From the NCBI GenBank assembly GCA_045597125.1, contig JAZODR010000052.1, positions 124,001 to 188,000 on the forward strand: 64,000 nt of DNA, given 5' to 3'. Below the pieces are notes generated by a model. It was not told the origin of the DNA. It ran no database searches and saw nothing but the letters and a program-made list of their open reading frames with translations. Below, piece after piece: positions 24,253 through 33,380 of this stretch (its first letter is position 1; each line of letters begins with the position of its first letter). The position numbers and the translations under genes are program-made. The stretch comes from RGIG5579 sp045597125. Lineage in GTDB: Bacteria > Bacillota > Clostridia > Oscillospirales > SIG627.

Positions 24253-24938
24253 CGAAACATCCTCCTGAAAATCTCATCTACGGAAGCGTTTTCCCTTGTC
24301 CGCAAACTGTCACAATTCTCCGCCAAGGCAATTTTTCCGTTATTGATAAATATAACATCATCCAGAATACGCTCTATATCACTAATCAAATGGGTAGAAA
24401 TCAGAACTGAAGCACCGGGATTAAAGTTTGTCAAAATCGTATCAAGAATATAATCGCGGGTTGCGGGGTCAACCCCGCCCAAAGGTTCATCCAGAATATA
24501 AAGATCCGCCTTCCGACTCATCACCAGCACAAGCTGAACCTTTTCCTGCATTCCCTTACTCATTTTTTGCAAACGCATCCCCTCATCCAAGGATAAATCC
24601 TTCAAGAGTCTGCGTGCTTTTTCAACATCAAAATTGTCATAAAAATCGGAAAAATACTTAAGAACCTGACGAACCGTCATAGATTTATCCAGATAGGTAC
24701 GCTCGGACAAAAACGAAATGCGCTTTTTACTTTCGATTCCGATCGGCGCTCCTCGAAAAAGAATCTGTCCTGCGTCAGGCATTAAAAGATCGTTAATCAG
24801 TTTCAAAAGAGTGGATTTTCCCGTACCGTTTTTCCCAAGCAAACCGATGATGCGGCCTTCCTCAAGGCGAAGATCAATACCATCCAAGACCTTATTCTTT
24901 CCGTAGCATTTTTCAACTCCGATACATTCCAATATCAT
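24246..24938 (-). CDS. ABC transporter ATP-binding protein (YtrB-like)
   Basis: 230 residues: Walker A GKNGTGKST (about 35-43), signature MSKGMQEK near 125-132, Walker B with 'LYILDEPLGGVD' and switch His in 'ISTHLI'. The degenerate signature (SKGM for SGGQ) is common in this exporter branch. It is translated with the regulator by a four-base overlap and with the permease by seven, so the three form one unit. Confidence 0.93.
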   Translation of the reverse strand: MILECIGVEKCYGKNKVLDGIDLRLEEGRIIGLLGKNGTGKSTLLKLINDLLMPDAGQILFRGAPIGIESKKRISFLSERTYLDKSMTVRQVLKYFSDFYDNFDVEKARRLLKDLSLDEGMRLQKMSKGMQEKVQLVLVMSRKADLYILDEPLGGVDPATRDYILDTILTNFNPGASVLISTHLISDIERILDDVIFINNGKIALAENCDSLRTRENASVDEIFRRMFRC

Positions 24939-25318
24939 TTATCCGTTTCTCCTTTCAATTTTTGAAGGCAAAGCAAAGCCTCTTGAAAATCCATCCCGAT
25001 TTGCTCCATTTTTTCGTAAAATTCACGAGCAAATCGCTCCGCTTCCTTTTGTTTACAGCGCTGAATCAAATCTAGGTCGGAAGTAACAAATTTTCCGTTT
25101 GTTCGTTCCGTCCGAATGAGTCCCGACAATTCAAGCTCCGCCAATGCCTTTTGCATGGTATTGGGATTGACCTGCTCTTGCAAAGCCCACTCTCTCACGG
25201 ACAGAACTCTCTCCCCGGGTTGCAGAGAACCGGAGATAATTAAAAAACGAATTCGCTCAACCAATTGAAGATATATGGGAAAATTATTTTCAAAACTCAG
25301 TTCGAATCCCTCCTTCAT
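24935..25318 (-). CDS. GntR-family regulator (YtrA subfamily)
   Basis: 127 residues. An N-terminal winged helix shows 'IYLQLVERIRFLIISGSLQPGERVLSVREWALQEQVNPNTMQKALAELELSGL', split across two motif blocks, the standard GntR DNA-binding domain. The short C-terminal part (about 55 residues) is the YtrA type, without a large ligand domain. It probably represses its own operon; tandem repeats overlap its -10 box. Confidence 0.92.
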   Translation of the reverse strand: MKEGFELSFENNFPIYLQLVERIRFLIISGSLQPGERVLSVREWALQEQVNPNTMQKALAELELSGLIRTERTNGKFVTSDLDLIQRCKQKEAERFAREFYEKMEQIGMDFQEALLCLQKLKGETDK

Positions 25319-25332
25319 TGTATGAATTGATT

Positions 25333-25367
25333 AATACAATAATACAATATTTGTGCTTTTTTGTCAA
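25333..25367 (-). promoter_or_regulatory. promoter and putative operator of the GntR-ABC operon
   Basis: TTGACA (25367-25362), 17 bases, TATTAT (25344-25339) on the minus strand. AATACAAT occurs twice in tandem at 25333-25348, across the -10 box. This is where an autoregulator would bind, but binding is inferred only from position. Confidence 0.7.
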
Positions 25368-25388
25368 GAGATAAGAAAAACTTTTTTC

Positions 25389-25417
25389 TTTACAAAACTA
25401 AAATATAGTGTTATAAT
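25389..25417 (+). promoter_or_regulatory. promoter of the gdpP operon
   Basis: TTTACA (25389-25394), 17 bases, TATAAT (25412-25417), 46 bases before the gdpP start. Confidence 0.8.
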
Positions 25418-25462
25418 ATTTTGGAATAAATTTCTATTTAAACTTCGCAGAAAGGAAAACGG

Positions 25463-27484
25463 ATGAAACGGAAAAGCACCATCAATAACGCTGTATTTGA
25501 TCGTCTGAAGCACTCCCATATAATTTTATTTTCTTCTGCGTTCATACTGCTTTTTGCAATTCTTACATCACTTGTATTCTCCAACTGGCTGGTTCTTCCC
25601 CTGGGCATCAGTTTTATTTTGGTAGAAATCTCGCTGTTCTGGATTTATACTACCCTATCTGCAAAAATTGTACAGCGAAGCGAAGCGCAGCTTTCTTTAA
25701 GCGGTATGACCCTTGAATTTTTGCTAAATCTGACAACCCCCGTTACCATATTAAGTGAAGACGGTTTGATCCTTTGGTTCAACAAAGCTTTTCAAAAAGC
25801 AAGCGGACTTTCCGCCGTGGAACAAAAAAGCATTCAAGGAATTGCAAAAGGGAAAATTCCCCTTCGCAGACTCCGTGAAGAAGATCCCACCGAGCAAAAT
25901 GAAAAGCCAATCATCGGTTCCCTGGCAGATGGAAATTACCGCATTACTTCGTACAAAATCAGTAGCGACGGAAAAACCAATCTGATTACTCTTTGGGATT
26001 CTTTGGCCAGAGAGCAGGCCTTAGAAAATAAATTGGCAGAGCAAAATACCGTTGTTTCTTACATTGCCGTAGATAACTACTCGGAAGCAGGCGGTTTTTT
26101 ACAAGGAAATTACCGAACCATCACCGCAAAAATCTCCATTCTTTTGAAAGAATGGGCCGAGGAAATGGATGCAATTCTGCGAGAGGTCGAAAACGACCGC
26201 TATATTTTGATTGCGCAGGAAAAACATTTATTCGCTTTGACTGAAACGCGTTTTAACATTTTGGACCGAGTTCGCGATATCTCCAAGGATAATGTTGGTG
26301 TTCCCGTAACCATCTCCATCGGTATGGCTTGTATCAATGGAACACTGGATGAAAAAGAAGCTGTAGCACACCAAGCACTGGACCTTGCCATGCAGCGCGG
26401 CGGAAACCAAGCAGTACTAAAACTGCGCAACAATGCTACCGAGTACTACGGAGGACGAACCAAAACCGTACAAAAGAGAACCAAGATTCGTAGCCGAATC
26501 GTTGCAACAGAGGTTGCACAATTGATGGAAAAGGCATCCAACGTACTGATTATGGGGCATCGCTTCGCCGATCATGACTCCATCGGTTCCGCAATCGGCA
26601 TGGCTCGTTTTGCAATGAATTACTGTCAGCGAGTTAACATTGTAGTAAATGTTCACGATACAAACCTAAAAAGCGTTTTTAAAAAGCTTGGAGGACTTCC
26701 TGATTACAAAAACATATTCATCGACGGTGTCACCGCGCAAAACACCATCACCTCTTCTACTCTTTTAATTATTACGGACGTAAACAACAGTCGTCAATTT
26801 GAAGCGCCGGAACTATTTGAAAACATTTCTAACGTTGTCATCATCGACCACCACAGACAAAGCGCGGAATATGCTGTAAAACCCACCATTACCTATATTG
26901 AGCCAAGTGCCTCCAGCGCAAGCGAGCTTGTTTCGGAAATGCTGGAGCAACAGTTGCCGCCAAAAAGTCTTCTTAAAGAAGAAGCGGAGCTTCTCTTTGC
27001 AGGAATTATTTTGGACACCAAGCAATTTGCCAACAACACCGGTCCCCGCACCTTTGCCGCCGCGCACTTCCTTCGTTCAGAAGGAGCAAATCCCGCAGAA
27101 GCACAAATGCTGTTTCGCTCGGACCTTGGTGATTTTAAGCGGGAAATCAAGTATGAAACCAACGCCAATATTTATCGTGACGTGATTGCTTATTCCTACA
27201 TTGATGAAGATGCCACGCAAGAAGACAAAATCGCCGCTTCCAAAGCGGCAGACAGACTCTTGAATCTTGACGGGGTTCTTGCCTCTTTCGTTCTGTGCCG
27301 AATGGGAAACACCGTGCATATTTCCGCCCGCTCCTCCGGAACAATTAATGTTCAGTTAATTACGGAAGCGCTTCACGGCGGTGGCCATTTCGATATGGCG
27401 GGTGCACAAGTAAAAGATTCTACCATTCAGGAAACCCTCAAACGATTATTTGGTGCAATCGATCAATATCTTAACGAAGCATAA
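25463..27484 (+). CDS. gdpP: cyclic-di-AMP phosphodiesterase GdpP
   Basis: 673 residues: two membrane segments (about 20-62), a PAS-like region, a degenerate GGDEF domain ('VENDRYILIAQEKH ... GVPVTISIGMA') and a C-terminal DHH/DHHA1 phosphoesterase. The catalytic motifs are 'GHRFADHDSIGSAIG' near 365-380, 'TDVNNS', 'IIDHHR' near 458-463 and a late GGGH in 'LHGGGHFDMAG'. The enzyme opens c-di-AMP to pApA and so affects wall stress and potassium handling. It heads the operon gdpP-rplI-dnaB-tilS-hpt-ftsH. Confidence 0.96.
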   Translation: MKRKSTINNAVFDRLKHSHIILFSSAFILLFAILTSLVFSNWLVLPLGISFILVEISLFWIYTTLSAKIVQRSEAQLSLSGMTLEFLLNLTTPVTILSEDGLILWFNKAFQKASGLSAVEQKSIQGIAKGKIPLRRLREEDPTEQNEKPIIGSLADGNYRITSYKISSDGKTNLITLWDSLAREQALENKLAEQNTVVSYIAVDNYSEAGGFLQGNYRTITAKISILLKEWAEEMDAILREVENDRYILIAQEKHLFALTETRFNILDRVRDISKDNVGVPVTISIGMACINGTLDEKEAVAHQALDLAMQRGGNQAVLKLRNNATEYYGGRTKTVQKRTKIRSRIVATEVAQLMEKASNVLIMGHRFADHDSIGSAIGMARFAMNYCQRVNIVVNVHDTNLKSVFKKLGGLPDYKNIFIDGVTAQNTITSSTLLIITDVNNSRQFEAPELFENISNVVIIDHHRQSAEYAVKPTITYIEPSASSASELVSEMLEQQLPPKSLLKEEAELLFAGIILDTKQFANNTGPRTFAAAHFLRSEGANPAEAQMLFRSDLGDFKREIKYETNANIYRDVIAYSYIDEDATQEDKIAASKAADRLLNLDGVLASFVLCRMGNTVHISARSSGTINVQLITEALHGGGHFDMAGAQVKDSTIQETLKRLFGAIDQYLNEA

Positions 27485-27501
27485 AACAAGGAGAAACCAA
27501 T

Positions 27502-27942
27502 ATGAAAGTAGTACTGAAAGCAGATGTAAAAGGACAAGGAAAAAAGGGTGAAATCATCCAAGTTTCCGATGGTTATGCGCGCAACTTTCTCTTCCCTAAA
27601 GGACTTGCGGCTCCCGCGGATGCAAAAGCCGAAAATGAGCTGAAAAATCAGATTTCCTCCAAGGAATATAAAGCAAAGGTGGATCTTGAAAATGCTCAGG
27701 CATTAAAAGAAACTCTTGAAAAAATTGAAGTTCGCGCCAAAGCAAGTGCAGGTACTGACGGAAAGATTTACGGAAGTGTTACCAATGCACACATTTCCGA
27801 CCTGCTTGCCGCACAGCATAAAATTCAAATTGACAAGAGAAAAATCGCTATTGCAACCATTAAAAATTTTGGCACCTTCTCTGCCGAAATCAAGCTCTCT
27901 TCCGGCGTAACGGCAAATCTGAAGGTCATCGTTGAAGAATAA
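27502..27942 (+). CDS. rplI: 50S ribosomal protein L9
   Basis: 146 residues. The N-terminal RNA-binding domain reads 'VKGQGKKGEIIQVSDGYARNFLFPKGLA', followed by the long connecting helix and a C-terminal domain with 'GKIYGSVTNAHISDLL'. L9 binds 23S rRNA near the L1 stalk. SD AAGGAGAAACC precedes the ATG; it lies 17 bases after gdpP, the normal Firmicute order. Confidence 0.98.
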   Translation: MKVVLKADVKGQGKKGEIIQVSDGYARNFLFPKGLAAPADAKAENELKNQISSKEYKAKVDLENAQALKETLEKIEVRAKASAGTDGKIYGSVTNAHISDLLAAQHKIQIDKRKIAIATIKNFGTFSAEIKLSSGVTANLKVIVEE

Positions 27943-27957
27943 ACAAGGGAAACAATT

Positions 27958-29325
27958 ATGAATACATCTCCTACCTCTTTTATGGGAAAACAGCCCCCCC
28001 ATTCCGTTGAAAATGAAATGGCGCTTTTGGGTGCTCTCATTCTGGATTGTGAACGAATCGGCGACGTTTCTTCCGTTGTAAACTCCGATGATTTTTACGT
28101 GGACAAACACAGAGAAATTTTCAATTCTCTGGTCAGTCTTTCCAATCGCAGCAGCGGAATTGACGTTGTCACCTTGCTCAGCGACCTTGTAAAAAACGGA
28201 GTTTATACCGAAGAACAAGGCTCCCAATACATTCGCCATTTGGCGGAAAGCGTTCCCGCGCTCTCCAATATTATGGATTATGCCGCCATCGTACACGAAA
28301 AAGCTTTGCTGAGAAAACTGATTCTGATTGCTGAAGAAATTCAAGATTCCGCGTATTCTCAGCACGAAGATACTGCATCGGTTGTGGATCAAGCAGAGCA
28401 GAAAATCTACGCTTTATCTCAAAACACAGTAAAAAATGATTTTTCTCCCCTCAGCGAAATCATTACCGCGTTCTACAAAGAACTAACCGAGCTGAGCAAA
28501 GGCGGGGATAACACCTCTACCATTCAAACCTTTTACAGTGACATTGACCGCATTCTTGTGGGTATGAACCCGGGTGACCTTATTTTGATTGGCGCACGCC
28601 CCGGTATGGGTAAAACCAGTTTTGCATTGAATATTGCAGCTGAAATCGCCAAAAGAAGAACCGATAAAACTGTAGCCATTTTCTCCTTGGAAATGACCAA
28701 GACTCAGCTTGCCTCCCGTCTTCTTTCCTCCGAGGGACGAATTGAGAGCAGAAAGCTTCGCGACGGAAATCTGGAATCTGAGGATTATGCAAAGCTTGCT
28801 GATGCCGCCAGTGCATTGGCAGAGACCCGAATCTTTATTGACGATTCCTCTGACCTTTCCCCTATGAAGATGAGGACCAAATTGCGCAGGCTCAAAAATC
28901 TTGGAATCATTTTTGTGGACTACCTGCAGCTTATGCATTCGGACGATAAAAAGAAGAGCGAGAACCGTGTTCTGGAGATTGGAGATATCACCAGAAATTT
29001 AAAAATCATGGCAAAAGAATTTGGTTGTCCCATCGTTCTGCTTTCTCAGCTTTCCCGTATCTCCCAGGAACGCAAGGATAAACGTCCCCAGCTTACTGAT
29101 TTGCGTGACTCCGGTGCTATCGAGCAGGATGCAGACGTGGTTATGTTCCTACACAGAGAATTCTATTACGACAGTCGAAACACTGACATTCAAAATATGG
29201 CTGAATGTATCATTGCCAAAAACCGTCACGGTGCCATGGACACCATCAATCTGGGCTGGGACGGACAGTACACCCGTTTCTGCACCTTAGAAAAGCGGTT
29301 TGACGGTGCACCGCCCGAAGTATAA
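27958..29325 (+). CDS. dnaB: replicative DNA helicase DnaB
   Basis: 455 residues with the N-terminal primase-interacting domain ('PPHSVENEMALLGALILD') and a RecA-like core: Walker A 'GARPGMGKTSFALN' near 213-226, 'FSLEMTKTQLASRLLSSEG', 'FVDYLQLM' and 'LSQLSR'. The hexamer unwinds the fork on the lagging strand. No intein interrupts the P-loop. The name dnaC is used for the same protein in Bacillus. Confidence 0.97.
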   Translation: MNTSPTSFMGKQPPHSVENEMALLGALILDCERIGDVSSVVNSDDFYVDKHREIFNSLVSLSNRSSGIDVVTLLSDLVKNGVYTEEQGSQYIRHLAESVPALSNIMDYAAIVHEKALLRKLILIAEEIQDSAYSQHEDTASVVDQAEQKIYALSQNTVKNDFSPLSEIITAFYKELTELSKGGDNTSTIQTFYSDIDRILVGMNPGDLILIGARPGMGKTSFALNIAAEIAKRRTDKTVAIFSLEMTKTQLASRLLSSEGRIESRKLRDGNLESEDYAKLADAASALAETRIFIDDSSDLSPMKMRTKLRRLKNLGIIFVDYLQLMHSDDKKKSENRVLEIGDITRNLKIMAKEFGCPIVLLSQLSRISQERKDKRPQLTDLRDSGAIEQDADVVMFLHREFYYDSRNTDIQNMAECIIAKNRHGAMDTINLGWDGQYTRFCTLEKRFDGAPPEV

Positions 29326-29327
29326 AA

Positions 29328-30725
29328 ATGACATTATTTTCCCGTTTTCAAGAAGAAATCAAGAAAAACAATCTAATTAAAAAGTCAGATCGAATCCTTG
29401 TAGCCTTTTCGGGCGGCAAGGATTCGGTGTGTCTTCTTTTCTTGTTGCAAAGTTTACGGGAAAAATTGCAATTTGACTTGGGTGCCTGTCACATCCATCA
29501 TGGCATTCGCGGGCCAGAGGCAGATGATGATTTATCTTTTTGTAAAAAAATTTGCCAAGAAAAAAACATCCCCTTTTTCTTCGATACAGTTGATGTACCC
29601 GCCTTCTGCAAAAAAAATCACTTCGGTCTGGAGGAAGGCGCGCGGATTTTACGCTACGATTCTTTGGAACGCATTTCAAAGCTAAATAACTACAACAAAA
29701 TTGCAACTGCGCACACTGCTTCCGATCAAGCGGAAACCATTTTATTTCGCCTGATTCGAGGAAGCGGATTTGAAGGGTTAATAGGGATTCCAAGCCATCG
29801 CGGCAATATTATTCGTCCCCTACTTTCTTTTTATCAAGAAGAAATTCTCGATTTTTTGATAAATAATCACATAGAATTCAAAAAAGATTCAAGTAACTGC
29901 GATATGATTTATTCAAGAAATCGTTTGCGGGGCGCAATCCTTCCCGAAATAAAAAAAATCAACCCCGCTGCAGAAAACGCTTTTCTTCGTTTTTCCAGCA
30001 TTGCCAAAGAACAGCACAATTTAATTTGTGCGCTTTGCAATCAATGGGAGCGGGATAATAAAATTCATTATGAAAGCGGAAGAATTCCCTTGGAACCGCT
30101 TTTGGAGTTAGTCAATGGTGAGGGAATGGCTCCGGTTTTTCGGGAAATCATTTCCCGAATGGCAAAAAAAGAAAAAATTGTCATTGACTTTCAGCATTTT
30201 GAAGCACTTTATGCGTTATTAAAACGCCCTTTGGAGGGCAAAATAATTGAAATTGCAAATGGATTTGCATTTCGTATAGAAAACGAATCGCTTATCTTTG
30301 CTTTGAATGAAATCAAATCCCCCTGCATACAGTATCAAGTACAACTAAATATTGGTGAAAATAAATTGCCGATTTCAGATACCATCTTAGACTTATCTGA
30401 CAAAAGGCGCGGAAAAGTAGAAAATTTTAACAAAAAGCTCTTGATTATTCATGCCGCATTCGATAAAATAGAAGGTAACCTTTTTGCACGAAATCGCAGA
30501 GAGGGTGACACAATTCAAATAGGCGGTATGACCAGAAATTTGAAAAAATTGTTTCAAGAAGCAAAAATTCCAAATTTCTATCGGAATCGTTTGCCGATAA
30601 TATGCGATGACAAAGGCATTATATGGATTCCGTATATAGGCCTATGTGATCGCGTGCGGGAAAGTAGTTGTGATGAAATTTTCACTATGGAGCTTCGCAG
30701 TTCTATCTTTCCCCCAACTGATTGA
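29328..30725 (+). CDS. tilS: tRNA(Ile) lysidine synthetase TilS
   Basis: 465 residues. The PP-loop SGGKDS is at 28-33, with 'CHIHHGIRGPEADDD' and 'TAHTASDQAETILFRLIRGSG' in the N-terminal ATP pyrophosphatase domain. The C-terminal 'RREGDTIQIGGMTRNLKKLFQEAKIP' is the TilS_C tRNA-binding part. It converts C34 of the tRNA reading AUA into lysidine. It begins three bases after dnaB and ends 20 bases before hpt, so translation is probably coupled. Confidence 0.96.
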   Translation: MTLFSRFQEEIKKNNLIKKSDRILVAFSGGKDSVCLLFLLQSLREKLQFDLGACHIHHGIRGPEADDDLSFCKKICQEKNIPFFFDTVDVPAFCKKNHFGLEEGARILRYDSLERISKLNNYNKIATAHTASDQAETILFRLIRGSGFEGLIGIPSHRGNIIRPLLSFYQEEILDFLINNHIEFKKDSSNCDMIYSRNRLRGAILPEIKKINPAAENAFLRFSSIAKEQHNLICALCNQWERDNKIHYESGRIPLEPLLELVNGEGMAPVFREIISRMAKKEKIVIDFQHFEALYALLKRPLEGKIIEIANGFAFRIENESLIFALNEIKSPCIQYQVQLNIGENKLPISDTILDLSDKRRGKVENFNKKLLIIHAAFDKIEGNLFARNRREGDTIQIGGMTRNLKKLFQEAKIPNFYRNRLPIICDDKGIIWIPYIGLCDRVRESSCDEIFTMELRSSIFPPTD

Positions 30726-30745
30726 TAATCGAGAGGAAAAAAACA

Positions 30746-31315
30746 ATGTGTGAATTTCAAACCTTGACTCCCGATCTGGACTGCATCCTTTACGGGGAAA
30801 AAGAACTGAATGAGATGCTAAACCGCTTGGGACAAGAAATCACGGAATACTACAAAGAAAAGGTAAAAGATCGCAAACTGATTCTGGTTGGCGTATTGAA
30901 GGGCTCCTTTATCTTTATGGCTGATTTGATTCGCAGAATTGATCTGCCCTGCCAAGTTCTATTTCTTCGGGCATCCAGTTACGGTTCGGCCACTGTTTCC
31001 TCCGGAAATGTTTCCGTAGAGCCCCTCCCCGAAGCGGACCAACTGGATGGCGCACACGTGCTTCTCATCGAAGATATTCTTGACAGCGGAAGAACCTTAA
31101 AGAAGCTCCATGACCTGTTTCTACAAACAGGTGCAGCCTCAGTTAGGATTTGCACTATGCTGGACAAGCCCGCAAGACGCGCCGCCCCCATCAAAACCGA
31201 TTTTTGCGGATTCGAGGTTGAAGACCAATTTATTGTAGGTTACGGGCTGGATTACAACGAAATTTACCGCAACCTTCCGTACATCGCTATTTTAAAACCC
31301 GAAGTATATTCATAA
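30746..31315 (+). CDS. hpt: hypoxanthine phosphoribosyltransferase
   Basis: 189 residues from ATG 30746, preceded by GAGAGGA; an earlier in-frame ATG at 30722 overlaps tilS and lacks an SD. The PRPP loop 'VLLIEDILDSGRTL' and 'VLKGSFIFMADLIRRI' are diagnostic. It salvages hypoxanthine (and guanine) to the nucleotides. tilS-hpt-ftsH is a conserved Firmicute neighbourhood. Confidence 0.96.
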   Translation: MCEFQTLTPDLDCILYGEKELNEMLNRLGQEITEYYKEKVKDRKLILVGVLKGSFIFMADLIRRIDLPCQVLFLRASSYGSATVSSGNVSVEPLPEADQLDGAHVLLIEDILDSGRTLKKLHDLFLQTGAASVRICTMLDKPARRAAPIKTDFCGFEVEDQFIVGYGLDYNEIYRNLPYIAILKPEVYS

Positions 31316-31346
31316 CCCCATGATTTAAGGAGAAACAAGCGTCGAA

Positions 31347-33350
31347 ATGAAAAAAAACAATTTCAAAGTTATTATATTTTACTCAGTTTTGATCCTTCTG
31401 GTCATTCTTGCATCCACTTCCCTATTTAATATGACCGCGGATAAAGACCAGCAATACAGCGAAATCATTGCTTTGTTTGAAAAGGATCAAGTGAAAAAGT
31501 TTACCGTTTCCGCAGACGGCGATTTGTCGATTCTCACCATTGATAACAAAAAGATAGAATACGAGCTTCAACGCGTAGATTACTTTCGCGAAGACGTAGC
31601 GGAATATGTAAAGCAAAATTTCAAGGATACCGATGGAAAAAGCGGCAATCTTGAAAGCTATCATTACGAGCCTGTCCCTTCAACTCCTTGGTGGTTATCT
31701 TTCCTTCCCTACCTTGTGATTATTGTTCTCTTCGTGGCACTTTGGTTCTACGCAATGAATCAGGCTACAGGTGGCAAGGGCGGCAGAATCAATTCTTTTG
31801 GAAAAGCAAAGGCAAAGCTTGGTTCCAATGAGAAGAAAAAAGTATTTTTCGCCGATGTTGCAGGAGCGGATGAAGAAAAAGAAGAATTATCCGAGGTGGT
31901 TGACTTCTTGAAAAATCCCACGCGTTTTCAGGAAATCGGCGCAAGGATTCCTCACGGTGTCCTTTTGGTGGGACCTCCCGGTACCGGTAAAACCTTACTT
32001 GCCAAAGCAGTAGCCGGCGAGGCAGGTGTTCCCTTTTATTCCATTTCCGGATCTGACTTTGTTGAAATGTACGTGGGTGTTGGTGCATCCCGTGTCAGAG
32101 ACCTTTTTGAAAATGCTAAAAAAACGGCTCCCAGCATTATCTTTATTGACGAAACCGACGCCGTTGGCCGTCACAGAGGCGCAGGTCTCGGAGGCGGTCA
32201 CGACGAAAGAGAACAGACCTTGAATCAGCTTTTGGTGGAAATGGATGGTTTTGGCTCCAACGAAGGTGTAATCGTTATGGCGGCAACCAACCGTCCCGAT
32301 ATTCTCGACCCCGCACTTCTTCGTCCCGGTCGTTTTGACAGACAGGTAACCGTCAACTATCCCGATATTAAGGGACGAAAGGCAATTTTGGAAGTTCACT
32401 CCAAAAACAAACATTTTGAAGAAGACGTAAATCTGGAAACACTTGCGAAATCTACACCGGGCTTTACCGGCGCAGACCTCGCGAATCTTTTGAATGAAGC
32501 CGCACTTTTAGCCGCCAGAAAAAACAAAAAGCTTATTGGTACCACCGAGCTGGAAGAAGCTACCATTAAAGTAATTGTCGGACCTCAGAAAAAAAGCAAG
32601 GTTGTATCCGAAAAGGACAAAAAGCTTACCGCTTATCACGAAGCGGGTCACGCCATCGTTACCCATTTTCTTCCTACGCAGGATAAGGTTCATCAAATCT
32701 CTATTATCCCCTCAGGTAGAGCCGGTGGCTATACCCTTTCCCTTCCTAATGAAGACAAAAGTTATATGTCAAAATTGGAAATGGAAGAAGAGATTGTTTC
32801 TCTGCTTGGTGGCAGAGTAGCCGAAAAGTTGATTTTGGACGACATTTCCACCGGCGCTTCCAATGATATTCAGCGCGCAACCGAAATTGCACGAAATATG
32901 ATTACCAAATACGGTATGAGTGACAAACTCGGTCCTGTAGTTTATGGAAGCGGTCACGGTGAGGTTTTCCTTGGAAGGGACTTCAGCAGCACCCCCAACT
33001 ATTCCGAAAAAGTTGCAGCTTTAATTGATGAAGAAACACTTGCCATCGTAAACAATGCTTTTGATAAAGCAGTTTCCATTTTGAAGGAGCATATGGATAA
33101 GCTTCACTTTGTTGCATCCTTCTTAATCGACCACGAAATTATGGACGAGGATCAATTCGATGAGGCCATGAGTGAAGGCGCAACTATTCAAAGCGTTGAA
33201 AAAATCAAAGAAGAAAAACAAAAGAAGAGTAAGGTTGAGAACGAAAAAAAACGCGAAAGTGATGCTACTAAAAGCAGCGCAAACACTTTAGCAGAAATGC
33301 TCGCCGAAGAAGCAGATAAAGCATCCAAGCGAGATCAAAATCAACAATAA
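31347..33350 (+). CDS. ftsH: ATP-dependent zinc metalloprotease FtsH
   Basis: 667 residues. Two membrane segments (about 7-27 and 118-136) flank an external domain of about 90 residues. The AAA core has 'GPPGTGKT' near 209-216, 'IIFIDETDAVGR' as Walker B and 'MAATNRPDILDPALLRPGRFDR'. The protease motif HEAGH is near 431-435. The last 60 residues are charged and disordered. It degrades misfolded and regulatory membrane proteins. The SD is about 14 bases from the ATG, slightly far. Confidence 0.97.
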   Translation: MKKNNFKVIIFYSVLILLVILASTSLFNMTADKDQQYSEIIALFEKDQVKKFTVSADGDLSILTIDNKKIEYELQRVDYFREDVAEYVKQNFKDTDGKSGNLESYHYEPVPSTPWWLSFLPYLVIIVLFVALWFYAMNQATGGKGGRINSFGKAKAKLGSNEKKKVFFADVAGADEEKEELSEVVDFLKNPTRFQEIGARIPHGVLLVGPPGTGKTLLAKAVAGEAGVPFYSISGSDFVEMYVGVGASRVRDLFENAKKTAPSIIFIDETDAVGRHRGAGLGGGHDEREQTLNQLLVEMDGFGSNEGVIVMAATNRPDILDPALLRPGRFDRQVTVNYPDIKGRKAILEVHSKNKHFEEDVNLETLAKSTPGFTGADLANLLNEAALLAARKNKKLIGTTELEEATIKVIVGPQKKSKVVSEKDKKLTAYHEAGHAIVTHFLPTQDKVHQISIIPSGRAGGYTLSLPNEDKSYMSKLEMEEEIVSLLGGRVAEKLILDDISTGASNDIQRATEIARNMITKYGMSDKLGPVVYGSGHGEVFLGRDFSSTPNYSEKVAALIDEETLAIVNNAFDKAVSILKEHMDKLHFVASFLIDHEIMDEDQFDEAMSEGATIQSVEKIKEEKQKKSKVENEKKRESDATKSSANTLAEMLAEEADKASKRDQNQQ

Positions 33351-33380
33351 AAAAAGGCTTGCAATTGCAAGCCTTTTTTT
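33351..33380. terminator. bidirectional terminator after ftsH
   Basis: The sequence around AAAAAGGCTTGCAA and its mirror is a perfect 28-base palindrome with A and T runs, between convergent ftsH and the DUF4340 gene. Confidence 0.88.
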
